From Sphingomonas caeni (lineage in GTDB: Bacteria; Pseudomonadota; Alphaproteobacteria; Sphingomonadales; Sphingomonadaceae), in the NCBI RefSeq assembly GCF_026013415.1, contig NZ_JAPDOK010000004.1, positions 1 to 64,000 on the forward strand: a DNA stretch of 64,000 nucleotides, in the 5' to 3' direction. Numbering within the stretch: position 1 is the first letter of the stretch; each line of letters begins with the position of its first letter. The notes under the pieces are model-generated. The model searched no databases. It worked only from the letters and a program-made list of their open reading frames with translations, and was not told the DNA's origin. Below, piece by piece: positions 52,367 to 62,596 of the stretch. Position numbers and translations under genes: made by a program.

Positions 52367-53200
52367 ATGACTCCAGCTGCCTGTCCTCCCCATTTCTATA
52401 AATATTCGTCGTTCGGCACCGCGAGGATCGTCCTCACCAACGGTAGACTGCGCTGGACGACTGCCTCGCTGCTCAACGACCCGTTCGACATGGGCTTCGA
52501 TCTCCATATGGATATCGACGCCTCCGAGCTGCGCCGCCTCGTCAAGGAGCGGTTTCGCGTCCTGCTCGATGGCGGGCATTATGCGAGGACGAAGCGCGAG
52601 GACGCGGACCTTGAGGCCGACCTGGACCGCACACTAGATGGTACGCTTGCCAGCCTCGACCAGTCGCTCGCCGATATGCACCGCGAGAGCCGGCAATGGA
52701 CCGAGAAGACCAAGATCCTCTGCCTGACCGTGTCCCCCGGCAACATGCTGATGTGGTCGCATTATGCAGAGCAGCATTCCGGCGCAGTGCTGCGGTTCTC
52801 GACGGCTGGTGAGAACAATGCGTTCCAGACCGCGAGGCCCGTGACCTATTCGGAGGAAATGCCCCGGTTCCTCGATACGGCTGGGTTCGCGGACATGATC
52901 CTGGGCGCAAACATCGATACCCCTGCGACGACCCGGAAGCAGATTTTCACCAAGGCCAGCGCCTGGTCGTACGAGCAGGAGTGGCGGATCAATTTCGGTC
53001 TGTGCCGCGATCCCGAAGCGGCGTTCGAGGACCTGCGCTTCGGGGAAGAGGAACTCGATGGAGTGATCCTTGGGTGCCGGATGCCGCCCGCGAATCGCCT
53101 GGACCTGGTGGCGTTGGCGCGCAGTCTCAATCCGGATGTCGAGATATTCGAGGCAGTACCGGCATCGCGAGCGTTTCGCATGGATATTCGGTCCTTCTGA
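52367..53200 (+). CDS. DUF2971 protein
   Basis: A 277-residue soluble protein with the DUF2971 pattern: FYKYSSFGTARIVLTNGRL, LLNDPFDMGFDL, LTVSPGNMLMWSHYAEQHSG and SAWSYEQEWRINFG. Members are scattered in accessory regions, often near mobile genes; function is unknown. The ATG at 52367 has no clear ribosome binding site and the frame is open further upstream. Confidence 0.82.
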   Translation: MTPAACPPHFYKYSSFGTARIVLTNGRLRWTTASLLNDPFDMGFDLHMDIDASELRRLVKERFRVLLDGGHYARTKREDADLEADLDRTLDGTLASLDQSLADMHRESRQWTEKTKILCLTVSPGNMLMWSHYAEQHSGAVLRFSTAGENNAFQTARPVTYSEEMPRFLDTAGFADMILGANIDTPATTRKQIFTKASAWSYEQEWRINFGLCRDPEAAFEDLRFGEEELDGVILGCRMPPANRLDLVALARSLNPDVEIFEAVPASRAFRMDIRSF

Positions 53201-53233
53201 ACCTGCCGAAAATCCTGCGGGCGTGGCGATCCG

Positions 53234-54136
53234 TTACTGCTTGGCGCAGTCGATCCAGCCTAGCCCATCCATTCCCGCGTCGATGGCGCGAGCGGCGGTA
53301 TCTATCAGCGGATGATGTCGACTCTTCCAGCCCTCGATAAAGCCCGACCGCGAAATGGCGAGCCAGTTCAGCTTGCGAGACTCCGCCGGACAGGTCGGGC
53401 CGCTGGCGCTGGCCCGCTGCTCTTTCGTCAGCTTCGGGTCGCCATAGCTGATGTAGATGTCCTGCCGCACCGCGGCGGGCCGCGATACCTGGCGAACGAC
53501 GGCGATCTTGGCGCAGCTGTTGTTTGGGTCGCCGGAGACCGGCGCGGGCACGACTCCGTTGGAATAAGCGAGCAATGCAAGCGCGCATCGCTTCTGCAAT
53601 TCTATATCGAGCACCGCATGTTCCGGCAGGATCGCCGGGCGTTCCACAGTCACTCCGTGTATGAACATCAGGTTCGTGGCCCCGCCCGAACCGCCGCCCA
53701 CCGAGTTCCCCCGTTCGACGATGATGCCGGCGATCGGAAAGGAATAGTTGTTCGACTCCCACAGATCGTCCGCGAGCTTCGCCGCACATGCGTTGGGCTT
53801 CTTGCAAAGCTTGGCCGCATTCAGGATCCAGTCGGACATCAGGTCGGCTGGGACCGAAGCGAGACGAACCCACCCCTGAAGGCCTGAGTCGACATAAGTG
53901 CAATCGGTGACTGGAATGCCCTCGTATCCCGGCTCGGTGAGAATCGGCTTGGTGCAGGCGTCGGCGGAGCCGCCTTCGAAGTAACGGCGATGCTGCAACT
54001 TGTCGGACGCGAAGTTGCGTACTCCCGCCTCGAGCCCGTCGCGCTTGATATAGCCAGCTGCATTTGCGGGTTCGTCCGGCGCGACTTTCCCCGGCGCCGC
54101 TATCGTCAGAAGTGCCGTGACCGCGATCGTCAACAT
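53234..54136 (-). CDS. Secreted Cys-containing hypothetical protein
   Basis: A 300-residue protein with a short hydrophobic N-terminus (MLTIAVTALLTIAAPG) that may be a signal peptide. It has about ten cysteines (DACTKPI, VTDCTYV, KLCKKPNACAAKL, KRCALALL, NSCAKIA, PTCPAES, WIDCAKQ), fitting a disulphide-bonded secreted protein. It has a glycine/serine loop (VGGGSGGATN). No family is recognised. It is the last gene of the island. Confidence 0.6.
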   Translation of the reverse strand: MLTIAVTALLTIAAPGKVAPDEPANAAGYIKRDGLEAGVRNFASDKLQHRRYFEGGSADACTKPILTEPGYEGIPVTDCTYVDSGLQGWVRLASVPADLMSDWILNAAKLCKKPNACAAKLADDLWESNNYSFPIAGIIVERGNSVGGGSGGATNLMFIHGVTVERPAILPEHAVLDIELQKRCALALLAYSNGVVPAPVSGDPNNSCAKIAVVRQVSRPAAVRQDIYISYGDPKLTKEQRASASGPTCPAESRKLNWLAISRSGFIEGWKSRHHPLIDTAARAIDAGMDGLGWIDCAKQ

Positions 54137-54275
54137 GGCCGTTCATCCGCTGCCAGAATCGGGGCGAACCTACCCGAGTCGAGAGGCGCTTCAAACCACC
54201 CCGGAACCGCCTCGAAACGCCCGAATGATACGGCGAAACGCTGCCGAACCCACGCCATGGGCACCTGCGGTTTTC

Positions 54276-54303
54276 ATCCGCTTGTGTCCTATGCGTGTCC
54301 GAT
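54276..54303. repeat. Right integrase arm-type repeat
   Basis: Exact copy of 22151-22178 in the same orientation, 59 bases inside the right core site. The bases before it are also similar at both ends (CGGTTTCG and CGGTTTTC). No gene lies in 54137-54362, which is AT-rich at its right edge. Confidence 0.6.
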
Positions 54304-54362
54304 CTCGCGGAACGGCCTCGCCAGCCCCCGAAGGGTATTTATAAGATATTGATTTATAAGTA

Positions 54363-54442
<80 letters not shown>

Positions 54443-54540
54443 ATTCCGGCCCCGGGACTGCAAGGCCCGGACGGAGCGCGCCTAAGAGACGAGCGCGGCT
54501 GGATTGTCAACCCGATGGCACCCGGTTTATCGCCGGGGCC

Positions 54541-54693
54541 ATGAGCGATGCCGACAAGAAGGCCCGATTGGCCGAAGCGCTGCGCGCGAACCTGCGCAAA
54601 CGCAAGGCGCAGGCGCGCGAGCAACGCGACGGTGAGGATCAGACCGGCGCGCACTTGCCCTCGAGCCATGAGCGGTCCTCGCCCTCGAGCTGA
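54541..54693 (+). CDS. Small basic conserved protein (50 aa)
   Basis: Begins MSDADKKARLAEALRANLRK and continues RKAQAREQRDGED. Short proteins with this KxARLAEALRxNLRKRKAQAR start are common in sphingomonads. Function unknown. The end overlaps the convergent aminopeptidase gene by 55 bases. Confidence 0.6.
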   Translation: MSDADKKARLAEALRANLRKRKAQAREQRDGEDQTGAHLPSSHERSSPSS

Positions 54694-56432
54694 GGGCCGA
54701 TGATCCGCAGGACATTGGCGTGATAGGCGTTGAGCCAGTCGCGCTCGCCCGCCGTCAGCATCGATGGCTCGATCAGGTCGCGCTCGATAGGGGCGAAGGT
54801 GAGGGTTTCGAAGCCGAGCATGGTCGCCTCGGCGCCCGGCACCGGCTTCTCGATCACCAGCACCAGATTCTCGATGCGGATGCCGAAATCGCCGCCCTTG
54901 TAATAGCCCGGCTCGTTCGAGAGGAACATGCCGGCGCGTAAGGGTTCGAGCGAGGCGCCGCCGGGATAGAGGGGCGAGGCGATGCGCTGGGGCCCTTCAT
55001 GCACCGAGAGGTACGAGCCGACGCCGTGCCCGGTGCCATGGGCGAAATCGAGGCCGGCATCCCAGAGCGGGCGCCGCGCGAAGCTGTCGAGCTGGGCGCC
55101 CAGCGTGCGATCGGGGAAGATCGCGGTGGCGATGGCGATATGGCCCTGGAGGACGCGGGTGAAACGGTCCTTCATCTCCGCGGTCGGCGGCCCGACGGGG
55201 ACGACGCGCGTCACATCGGTGGTGCCGTCGGCATATTGGCCGCCCGAATCGACGAGGTAGAGCTGACCGCGCTCGATCGGCAGGCTGCTCTCGTCGGTGA
55301 CCTTATAGTGCGGGATCGCGCCATTGGGGCCGGTGGCGGAGATGGTGTCGAAGCTCAGGTCCTTGAGCACGCCGGTATCCTCGCGGAACCGGCGGAGGCG
55401 GTCGGCGGCGCTCATCTCGGTCTGGCCGCCTTTGGGCAGCTCGATTTCGCACCAGCGCAGGAAGCGGCTGAGTGCGGCGCCGTCGCGCGCTTGCGCGGCC
55501 TTGTGGCCGGCGATCTCGGCGGGGTTTTTGAGCGCCTTGGCAAGGACGACCGGGTCGCGCAGCGAGAGGATTTTCGCCCCGCCCGCGTCGAGCGAATCGA
55601 AGATCGCCGCGACCGCGCGCTCGGGATCGGCGGCGACGCGCTTGCCCTTGAAGGCGGCGAGCGCGGGGGCGAAGGCGGTGCGGTCGTGCACGCGGATCGC
55701 GTTGCCGAGATGCTGGGCGACCGCGTCGGTCATCTTCTCGGGCGCGACGAACAGGTCGGCGGTACCGTCCGAATTGACGATCGCATAGGCGAGCGCGACC
55801 GGGGTGTGGCTGACATCGCCGCCGCGCACGTTGAACGCCCAGGCGATCGAATCGAGCGCGGAGAGGACGACCGCGTCGGCCTTGCGCTCGTGGAGCCAGT
55901 CGGCGATCTCGGCGCGCTTGGCGGCGGAGGATTTGCCCGCATCCTTGTCCGACTGGATAGTAAGCGTGGCGTCCGAAGGCGAGGGCTTGTCGGGCCAGAC
56001 CTTGTCGATCGGATTGGTATCGACCGCGACCAGCTCGGCGCCGCGTTCCGCAAGGGCTTTGCGCGCGGCATCGACCCAGGTGCGCGTGTGGAGCCAGGGA
56101 TCGTAGCCGATCCGCCCGCCATCGGGGGCATGCTCGCCGAGCCAGCCCTCGACGCTGGTTTGGGGTACGCCGACATATTGCCAGTCATCGGCCGAGACCT
56201 GCTGGCGGACCTGGAGCGTGTAGCGCCCGTCAGTGAAGATCGCGGCTTCCTGGGGCAGCACCACCGCGGTGCCCGCCGAACCCTGGAACCCGGTCAGCCA
56301 GGCGAGACGCTGGGCATATTCGCCGACATACTCGGACATATGCTCATCGGTGAGCGGCACGACGAAGCCATCGAGGCGGTCGCGCTTGAGCTGTTCGCGA
56401 AGGGCGGAAAGGCGGTCTGCGTAGCTGGACAT
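54639..56432 (-). CDS. Aminopeptidase P family protein
   Basis: A 597-residue metallopeptidase of the long, three-domain type that removes N-terminal residues before proline. The C-terminal pita-bread domain has the metal ligands: LVDSGGQYADGTTDVTR (two Asp), GTGHGVGSYLSVHEGP (His), LSNEPGYYKGGDFGIRIEN (Glu and Glu). The N-terminal creatinase-like domains start with YADRLSALREQL. The start at 56432 (MSSYADRLSA) fits the family. Confidence 0.93.
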   Translation of the reverse strand: MSSYADRLSALREQLKRDRLDGFVVPLTDEHMSEYVGEYAQRLAWLTGFQGSAGTAVVLPQEAAIFTDGRYTLQVRQQVSADDWQYVGVPQTSVEGWLGEHAPDGGRIGYDPWLHTRTWVDAARKALAERGAELVAVDTNPIDKVWPDKPSPSDATLTIQSDKDAGKSSAAKRAEIADWLHERKADAVVLSALDSIAWAFNVRGGDVSHTPVALAYAIVNSDGTADLFVAPEKMTDAVAQHLGNAIRVHDRTAFAPALAAFKGKRVAADPERAVAAIFDSLDAGGAKILSLRDPVVLAKALKNPAEIAGHKAAQARDGAALSRFLRWCEIELPKGGQTEMSAADRLRRFREDTGVLKDLSFDTISATGPNGAIPHYKVTDESSLPIERGQLYLVDSGGQYADGTTDVTRVVPVGPPTAEMKDRFTRVLQGHIAIATAIFPDRTLGAQLDSFARRPLWDAGLDFAHGTGHGVGSYLSVHEGPQRIASPLYPGGASLEPLRAGMFLSNEPGYYKGGDFGIRIENLVLVIEKPVPGAEATMLGFETLTFAPIERDLIEPSMLTAGERDWLNAYHANVLRIIGPQLEGEDRSWLEGKCAPV

Positions 56433-56598
56433 GGGAATCTGCCTCGGGTGATCGATCGGCGCCGGACTCGCCGGCGGACTGGATGGGCGGGATATAGCCC
56501 CGGAAGGCACCGAAGGAACAGCTTTGAGCGCAAGCAGCGGGGAGCGGGGACGATCGGGACATCCTATCCCGATGGCAGCGATGCTAGAGGAGTCCGAC

Positions 56599-57084
56599 AT
56601 GACCTATGCATACAAGACGATGAACTCGCCGGTGGGCGAACTCAAGCTGGTGGCCTCGGACAAGGGGCTCGCCGCGATCATCTGGGAGAAAGACTCGCCC
56701 GACCGGGTGAAGTTGGGGGCGATGGCCGAGGATGACGATCATCCCGTGCTCGCCGAGGCGGCGCGCCAGATCGGCGAGTATTTCGACGGCAAGCGGACGG
56801 CGTTCGATGTGCCGCTCGATTTCCGGGGGACCGAGTTCCAGAAATCGGTGTGGGAGGCGCTGCTGAGGATCCCGTTCGGCGAGACGCGCTCCTATGCCGA
56901 GATCGCGCGCGCAGTGGGCCGCCCGACGGCGTTCCGCGCGGTGGGAGCGGCGAACGGCAGGAATCCCATCTCGATCATCGCGCCGTGCCACCGGGTGATC
57001 GGCACCAACGGGGCGCTCACCGGCTTTGCGGGCGGGCTCGAGGCCAAGGCGCTGCTGCTCGGGATCGAGGGGCGGCCGGCCTGA
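56599..57084 (+). CDS. ogt: Methylated-DNA--protein-cysteine methyltransferase
   Basis: A 161-residue DNA repair protein that removes the alkyl group from O6-alkylguanine and transfers it to its own cysteine. The active site PCHRV is in SIIAPCHRVIGTNGALTGFA, and the DNA-binding helix region is SYAEIARAVGRPTAFRAVGAANGRNP. A GAGGAG box lies seven bases before the ATG at 56599. An upstream in-frame ATG is less well placed. Confidence 0.95.
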   Translation: MTYAYKTMNSPVGELKLVASDKGLAAIIWEKDSPDRVKLGAMAEDDDHPVLAEAARQIGEYFDGKRTAFDVPLDFRGTEFQKSVWEALLRIPFGETRSYAEIARAVGRPTAFRAVGAANGRNPISIIAPCHRVIGTNGALTGFAGGLEAKALLLGIEGRPA

Positions 57085-57147
57085 GCCGTTTACGAAAGCG
57101 AAGGCGGTTTCGGGCTAGCTCCCCCAACGGCAATCGCGGGGCCTTCG

Positions 57148-57549
57148 ATGTTCGGCAGCTATCATCGCTTCAAGTTGATCGTCGCGCTCGGCGTGACGGG
57201 TTGCGGCATGATGGTGATCGGCGAGCATGAGCTCGTCCTCGCCACGCGCTTCGTCGAGACGCAGACGCGGGTCACCGACGTCGCGCAGCTCTGCGGCGAG
57301 GGACGCGACGGTCGGTTCCATTATGTCGATTGCAGCGGCGCGCTGCCCGGCGCGGATCGCCGCACCGCGATCACCGTGCGCTATGTCTCGCCCGCCGACC
57401 ACCGTCTGCATCGCGCCATCGTCCGCGGCGACACCAGCGCCGACAAGGCGCCCGAGATCAAGGCGGGGGACATTTTCGCGGTGCTCGCGCATCGCAGCGA
57501 TCCGGGGCAGGTCGAGCGACGCAAATGCACCACGGTGATGCTCTCCTGA
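57148..57549 (+). CDS. Hypothetical protein with N-terminal hydrophobic segment
   Basis: A 133-residue protein starting MFGSYHRFKLIVALGVTGCG, a likely signal or anchor, followed by a soluble beta-rich part with ARFVETQTRVTDVAQLCGEG and HYVDCSGALPG. Two cysteines could pair. No family recognised. Confidence 0.5.
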   Translation: MFGSYHRFKLIVALGVTGCGMMVIGEHELVLATRFVETQTRVTDVAQLCGEGRDGRFHYVDCSGALPGADRRTAITVRYVSPADHRLHRAIVRGDTSADKAPEIKAGDIFAVLAHRSDPGQVERRKCTTVMLS

Positions 57550-57677
57550 GCCCATGCAACGGTTGCATGGCGGTGCGCATGCCGCGGTTGGCCGATGCAT
57601 CTCCCCGTGGGCGAGACCTCCGCATAGAGCGCCTCCACCGCGCCGCAAGGGCGCACCCAGGATCGAGGATTACCGTC

Positions 57678-57974
57678 ATGATGAAGCAGATGACCGCCGC
57701 CGCCGGCCTTGCCGCGCTCGCTCTGATCGCCACCCCCGCCGCCGCGCAGGATGGCCGCGCCGCGGGCGGGCAGGGTTCGGCCTCCGCGCGCGAGGCGGGG
57801 AGCCGGGTCGCGGTGGGGCGTCGGCATTCGGAGACGCGGCGGCCGAGCGGCGGGGTTCGGGTTGCCGTGGGCGACGTCAATGGCGATGGCGCCACCAGCG
57901 GGCGCGAGCCCGCCCCGCCGCGCATGCGGACCCAGAACAATCTCAAGCAGATCGGCATCGCCACGCAGCACTGA
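57678..57974 (+). CDS. Small secreted protein with DxNGDG motif
   Basis: A 98-residue protein with a signal peptide (QMTAAAGLAALALIATPAAAQ). The mature part is rich in Gly, Arg and Ala and includes VAVGDVNGDGATSGRE, which resembles an EF-hand-like calcium loop, and ends RTQNNLKQIGIATQH. A GAGGA box lies upstream. Function unknown. Confidence 0.55.
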   Translation: MMKQMTAAAGLAALALIATPAAAQDGRAAGGQGSASAREAGSRVAVGRRHSETRRPSGGVRVAVGDVNGDGATSGREPAPPRMRTQNNLKQIGIATQH

Positions 57975-58061
57975 CCGTCCTGCCCCCCGGCAGGCTGCGG
58001 GCGTCCGTGCGAGCGGGCGCCCGTTTTGCGCATGGCGCCGCGCGGGGCTAAAGGCGCGGCG

Positions 58062-59672
58062 ATGATCCGCCTGTCCGACCTCAAGCTGCCGCTGAATCAC
58101 GATGCCGACGCCCTGCCCGCCGCGATCTGCGCGCGGCTGGGGATCGGGCGGGGCGAGCTGAGCAGTTTCGCGGTGGCGCGGCGCGGATGGGATGCGCGCA
58201 AGAAGGCGCATATCCTGCTGATCTATTCGGTCGATGTGACGCTGGCGGACGAAGCTGCGGTGCTGGCGCGGTTCGAAGGCGATGCGCATGTGCGGCCTGC
58301 GCCGGATATCGCCTACACGTTCGTCGCCAGGGCGGAAGGCTGGAGCGGCAAGCGCCCGATCGTGGTGGGGGCAGGGCCGTGCGGGCTCTTCGTCGGGCTC
58401 ATCCTCGCGCAGATGGGGTTCAGGCCGATCATCCTCGATCGCGGCAAGGTGGTGCGCGAGCGGACCAAGGATACCTGGGGGCTGTGGCGCAAGAGCGTGC
58501 TCAATCCCGAATCGAACGTCCAGTTCGGCGAGGGCGGGGCGGGGACCTTCTCCGACGGCAAGCTCTACAGCCGGATCAAGGACCCGCGCCATCTCGACCG
58601 CAAGGTGCTGACCGAATTCGTCGCGGCGGGGGCGCCGGAGGAGATCCTTACCGAGGCGCATCCGCATATCGGCACCTTCCGGCTGGTGAAGATGGTCGAG
58701 GGCATCCGCGCGCAGATCGAGGCGCTGGGTGGGGAGTATCGCTGGCAGCACCGGGTCGAGGACCTGCTGCTCGACGATGCGCGGCGGGTGACCGGGGTGC
58801 GCATCCAGACCGGTGAGGTGATCGAGAGCGACCATATCGCGATCGCGCTGGGGCACAGCGCGCGCGACACCTTCCACATGCTCCACGAGCGCGGCGTCTT
58901 CATCGAGCCCAAGCCGTTCGCGATCGGGGTGCGCGTCGAGCATCCGCAGAAATGGATCGACGCGGCGCGCTTCGGGCCCAATGCGGGCAATCCGATCCTG
59001 GGCGCGGCCGATTATTCGATCTCGCACCAGGCCTCGAACGGCCGCGCGGTCTACAGCTTCTGCATGTGCCCGGGCGGACAGGTGGTGGCGGCGACCAGCG
59101 AGGAGGGGCGCGTGGCGACCAACGGGATGAGCCAATATTCGCGCGCCGAGCGCAACGCCAATTCGGGGATCGTGGTGACGATCGATCCCGAGACCGACTA
59201 TCCGGGGCATCCGCTTGCCGGAATCGAATTGCAGCGGCGGCTGGAAGAGAAGGCGTTCGTCGCGGGCGGATCGAACTATCGCGCGCCGGCCCAAAGGCTG
59301 GGGGATTTCCTCGCCAAACGGCCATCGACCGAGCTGGGCGAGGTGACGCCGTCGTACAAGCCGGGGGTGACGCCGACCGATCTGGCCGAGATACTGCCGG
59401 ACTTCGCGGTCGAGGCGATGCGCGAGGCCTTCCCGGTCTTCGGGCGGCGCATCCCGGGATATGATCATCCCGACGCGGTGATGACGGGCGTCGAGACGCG
59501 GACCAGCTCGCCGATCCGGATTACGCGCGGGGCGGATTTGCAGAGCCTCAACACGCCCGGGCTGTTTCCTGCCGGAGAAGGCGCGGGCTATGCGGGCGGC
59601 ATCCTCTCGGCGGCGGTCGACGGGATCAAGGTTGCCGAGGCGATGGCGCTCAGCATGACCGGAAGGAAATAG
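58062..59672 (+). CDS. FAD-dependent dehydrogenase (COG2509-like)
   Basis: A 536-residue flavoprotein. The FAD Rossmann motif is RPIVVGAGPCGLFVGLILAQ near residue 100, after an N-terminal domain of unknown role; GEGGAGTFSDGKLYSR, GHSARDTFHMLHERG and the C-terminal GLFPAGEGAGYAGGILSAAV are typical of this uncharacterised family. The start at 58062 (MIRLSDLKLPL) matches the family. Confidence 0.88.
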   Translation: MIRLSDLKLPLNHDADALPAAICARLGIGRGELSSFAVARRGWDARKKAHILLIYSVDVTLADEAAVLARFEGDAHVRPAPDIAYTFVARAEGWSGKRPIVVGAGPCGLFVGLILAQMGFRPIILDRGKVVRERTKDTWGLWRKSVLNPESNVQFGEGGAGTFSDGKLYSRIKDPRHLDRKVLTEFVAAGAPEEILTEAHPHIGTFRLVKMVEGIRAQIEALGGEYRWQHRVEDLLLDDARRVTGVRIQTGEVIESDHIAIALGHSARDTFHMLHERGVFIEPKPFAIGVRVEHPQKWIDAARFGPNAGNPILGAADYSISHQASNGRAVYSFCMCPGGQVVAATSEEGRVATNGMSQYSRAERNANSGIVVTIDPETDYPGHPLAGIELQRRLEEKAFVAGGSNYRAPAQRLGDFLAKRPSTELGEVTPSYKPGVTPTDLAEILPDFAVEAMREAFPVFGRRIPGYDHPDAVMTGVETRTSSPIRITRGADLQSLNTPGLFPAGEGAGYAGGILSAAVDGIKVAEAMALSMTGRK

Positions 59673-59675
59673 CGG

Positions 59676-60317
59676 TCAGGCGCCGGCCTGCGAATTGTCC
59701 GTTTGCACCGGGACCCATCCTGCGACGACGGCGATGCGCACGGCATGGGCGAGATTCTGCACCCCCAGCTTCTTCATCGCGCCCGCGCGGTAGATTTCGA
59801 CCGTCCGCGGGCTGATGCCGAGTTCCCCGGCGGTCACCTTGTTCGCGCAGCCGTCGAACAGATGGTAGAGCACGTCGCGTTCGCGCGGGCTCAGCGCCTC
59901 GATCTTGCGCCGCGCATCGCGCGTCAGGGCGGCCGTCGCCTTGCAGGCTTCGAGCCGGCCAAACGCCACGGTGAGCGCATCGCCGAGGGTGCCGTTCTCG
60001 AACGGCTTCTCGATCACGTCGGCGGCGCCGTACTTCATCGCGAGCACCGCGGCCTGAACCGACGCGCTGCCGGTGACGAGCACGGTCATGAACTTGGAGT
60101 CGCCGCGCGCATCCAGCTTTTCGAGAACCTCGACGCCATCCATCTGCGGCATGTTGAGATCGAGCAGCAGCACGCCGGGGTCGAGGTCATCGGCTTCGCG
60201 AAGGAAATCGAGGCCGTTCTCGAACATCCGCACCACTGTGCCGGTGTCGCCGCTTACCGCCTGCTGGATGAAGCGCCGAGAAATTCGATCGTCATCGACA
60301 ATATAGATGAAGCGCAT
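59676..60317 (-). CDS. FixJ-like response regulator
   Basis: A 213-residue two-domain regulator. The receiver domain has the acidic pocket (IYIVDDDR), the phosphorylated Asp in VLLLDLNMPQMDG, the Thr/Ser switch in VLVTGSAS and the Lys in IEKPFE. The C-terminal LuxR-type HTH is LSPRERDVLYHLFDGCANKV then AGELGISPRTVEIYR. No kinase gene is adjacent, so the partner is unknown. Confidence 0.9.
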   Translation of the reverse strand: MRFIYIVDDDRISRRFIQQAVSGDTGTVVRMFENGLDFLREADDLDPGVLLLDLNMPQMDGVEVLEKLDARGDSKFMTVLVTGSASVQAAVLAMKYGAADVIEKPFENGTLGDALTVAFGRLEACKATAALTRDARRKIEALSPRERDVLYHLFDGCANKVTAGELGISPRTVEIYRAGAMKKLGVQNLAHAVRIAVVAGWVPVQTDNSQAGA

Positions 60318-60509
60318 GACGTTACCCCATTTGGTTCTCACGGCGTGGAGTAAGTCCCGAACCCTGCCTCAGCGAAACTCGTACCGTTCGGCCCGGTTAC
60401 TATCGGAAGCGTAAAGGATCGGTATATCGAGGCTTTCCCTTGGTCATTTGCGCGGGCGGGCGACTGCGCCGGGCCTCGACATGGCCGCGCACTGGGGTAA
60501 GGGCGGGGC

Positions 60510-62573
60510 ATGACCGATGCTCCCACACCCCCTGTCGCCGACACCCGCCCGCACAGCTTCACGCGCCACGGCGTGACGATCGACGATCCCTGGGCGTGGC
60601 TGAAGGACCCGGGCTATCCGAACGTCACCGACAAGGATGTGCTGGCGTATCTGGAGGCTGAGAACGCCTATTACGAAGCGGTGATGGGGTCGCACAAGCC
60701 GCTGGCCGACACGCTGTTCGCGGAGATGCGCGGGCGGATCAAGGAGGACGAATCGACCGTCCCGCAGCGCGACGGCGACTGGGTCTATTGGACCGATTTC
60801 GAGATGGGCGGCCAGTATCGCCGCTGGTGGCGCAAGCCCGCTTCGGGCGGCGAGGATCAATTGATCCTGAGCGAACCCGAGCTGGCCGAGGGCAAGGAAT
60901 ATTTCAACCTGGGCGCGTTCAGCGCGAGCGATGACGGGCGCTGGCTGGCCTATGCGGTGGACGATAACGGCTCGGAGCGGTTCGAGGTCCGGGTCAAGGA
61001 CCTGGAGAGCGGCGAGCTGTTACCCGATCTGATCCCCGGCGTGCTTTCGGAGCTGGTGTGGACCGCCGACTCGAAGGGGTTCCTCTATGCGCTGGTCAAC
61101 GACAATTGGCGCACGGACCGGGTCCGCTGGCACAAATTGGGCGAGCCGGTCGAGCGGGACGTCGAGATCTATTTCGAGGCCGATGAGGGATTCCGGGTCG
61201 GCGTTTCGGAGACCCAGTCGCGCAAGTTTCTGATCGTCTCGACGGGCGATCATGTGACGAGCGAAGTCCATCTGCTCCCCGCCGACAATCCCGCCGCGCC
61301 CTTGCTGTGCGTGAGCCCGCGCAAGACGGGGCGCGAATATGATGTCGAGGAGCATGATGGCACGCTCTTCATCCACACCAACGACACCGATCCCAATTTC
61401 CGGCTGGTGACTGCGCCGGTTTCGAACCCGTGCGCGTGGGTCGAGCGGATCGCGCCGTCCAGGCATTTCTACATGACGGGGATCACCTGCTTCGCCGACT
61501 GGCTGATCGTCGAGGGGCGCGAGGACGGGCTCGATCAGATCGAACTGCACCGTTACGACCCCGCGATCGCGCCGGTGCGGATCGTGTTTCCCGAGCCGAG
61601 CTATGCAGCGGGGCTGGGCGACAATCCCGAATATGCGGTGACCAAGCTGCGGCTCGGATACGAGTCGATGGTCACGCCGGGGACGGTTTATGATTACGAC
61701 CTGGCGACGGGCGAGCTCGAGACGCTCAAGGTCCAGACGATCCCGAGCGGCTATGACGCGGGCAAGTACCGCACCGAGCGGCTGAAGATCGAAGCGCGTG
61801 ACGGGACGCCGGTGCCCGTGTCGATCGTCTATCCCAAGGACTTTCCGCGCGACGGCAGCGGCAAGCTCTATCTCTATGCCTATGGCGCCTATGGCATCGC
61901 GATCCCGCCGGGCTTCTCGACCAGCCGCATGTCGTTCCTCGACCGCGGCATGGCCTTCGCGATCGCGCATATCCGGGGCGGCGATGATCTCGGCCAGCAA
62001 TGGTATCTCGACGGCAAGCTCGAGAAGCGCGCCAACACCTTCAACGATTTCGTCGATGTCGCGCGCGGGCTGATCGCGAAGGGCTTCACTCATGAAGGCG
62101 GGATCGCGATTGCGGGGCGCTCGGCGGGCGGCGAGCTGATGGGGGCGGTGGTCAATTCCGATCCCGAATTGTGGGGCGCGGTGGTGGCGGACGTGCCGTT
62201 CGTCGACGTGCTCAACACGATGCTCGACGACAGCCTGCCGCTGACCCCGGGCGAATGGCCCGAATGGGGCAACCCGATCGAGGACGCCGCGGCGTTCGCG
62301 CTGATCCGCGGCTACTCACCCTATGACAATGTGACCCGCCAGGCCTATCCGCCCTTGTTCATCTCGGGCGGGCTCAACGATCCGCGCGTGACCTATTGGG
62401 AGCCCGCCAAATGGGGGGCGAAGCTGCGCGCGATGAAGACCGACGACAACGTGCTGCTGCTCAAGACCAATATGGGCGCGGGGCATGGCGGCAAATCGGG
62501 CCGGTGGGAAAGCCTGAAGGAGGCCGCCGAGGAGATGGCCTTCGTGCTGTGGCAGCTGGGGATCGGGGGCTAG
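60510..62573 (+). CDS. ptrB: Oligopeptidase B (S9A serine peptidase)
   Basis: A 687-residue cytosolic peptidase that cuts short peptides after basic residues. N-terminal PHSFTRHGVTIDDPWAWLKD starts the beta-propeller region. The catalytic Ser is in AGRSAGGELMG, Asp in SGGLNDPRVTYWEPAKW and His in NMGAGHGGKSGRW. Length and motifs match the family. Confidence 0.93.
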   Translation: MTDAPTPPVADTRPHSFTRHGVTIDDPWAWLKDPGYPNVTDKDVLAYLEAENAYYEAVMGSHKPLADTLFAEMRGRIKEDESTVPQRDGDWVYWTDFEMGGQYRRWWRKPASGGEDQLILSEPELAEGKEYFNLGAFSASDDGRWLAYAVDDNGSERFEVRVKDLESGELLPDLIPGVLSELVWTADSKGFLYALVNDNWRTDRVRWHKLGEPVERDVEIYFEADEGFRVGVSETQSRKFLIVSTGDHVTSEVHLLPADNPAAPLLCVSPRKTGREYDVEEHDGTLFIHTNDTDPNFRLVTAPVSNPCAWVERIAPSRHFYMTGITCFADWLIVEGREDGLDQIELHRYDPAIAPVRIVFPEPSYAAGLGDNPEYAVTKLRLGYESMVTPGTVYDYDLATGELETLKVQTIPSGYDAGKYRTERLKIEARDGTPVPVSIVYPKDFPRDGSGKLYLYAYGAYGIAIPPGFSTSRMSFLDRGMAFAIAHIRGGDDLGQQWYLDGKLEKRANTFNDFVDVARGLIAKGFTHEGGIAIAGRSAGGELMGAVVNSDPELWGAVVADVPFVDVLNTMLDDSLPLTPGEWPEWGNPIEDAAAFALIRGYSPYDNVTRQAYPPLFISGGLNDPRVTYWEPAKWGAKLRAMKTDDNVLLLKTNMGAGHGGKSGRWESLKEAAEEMAFVLWQLGIGG

Positions 62574-62596
62574 GGCGGATCGCCATTCGAACTTCT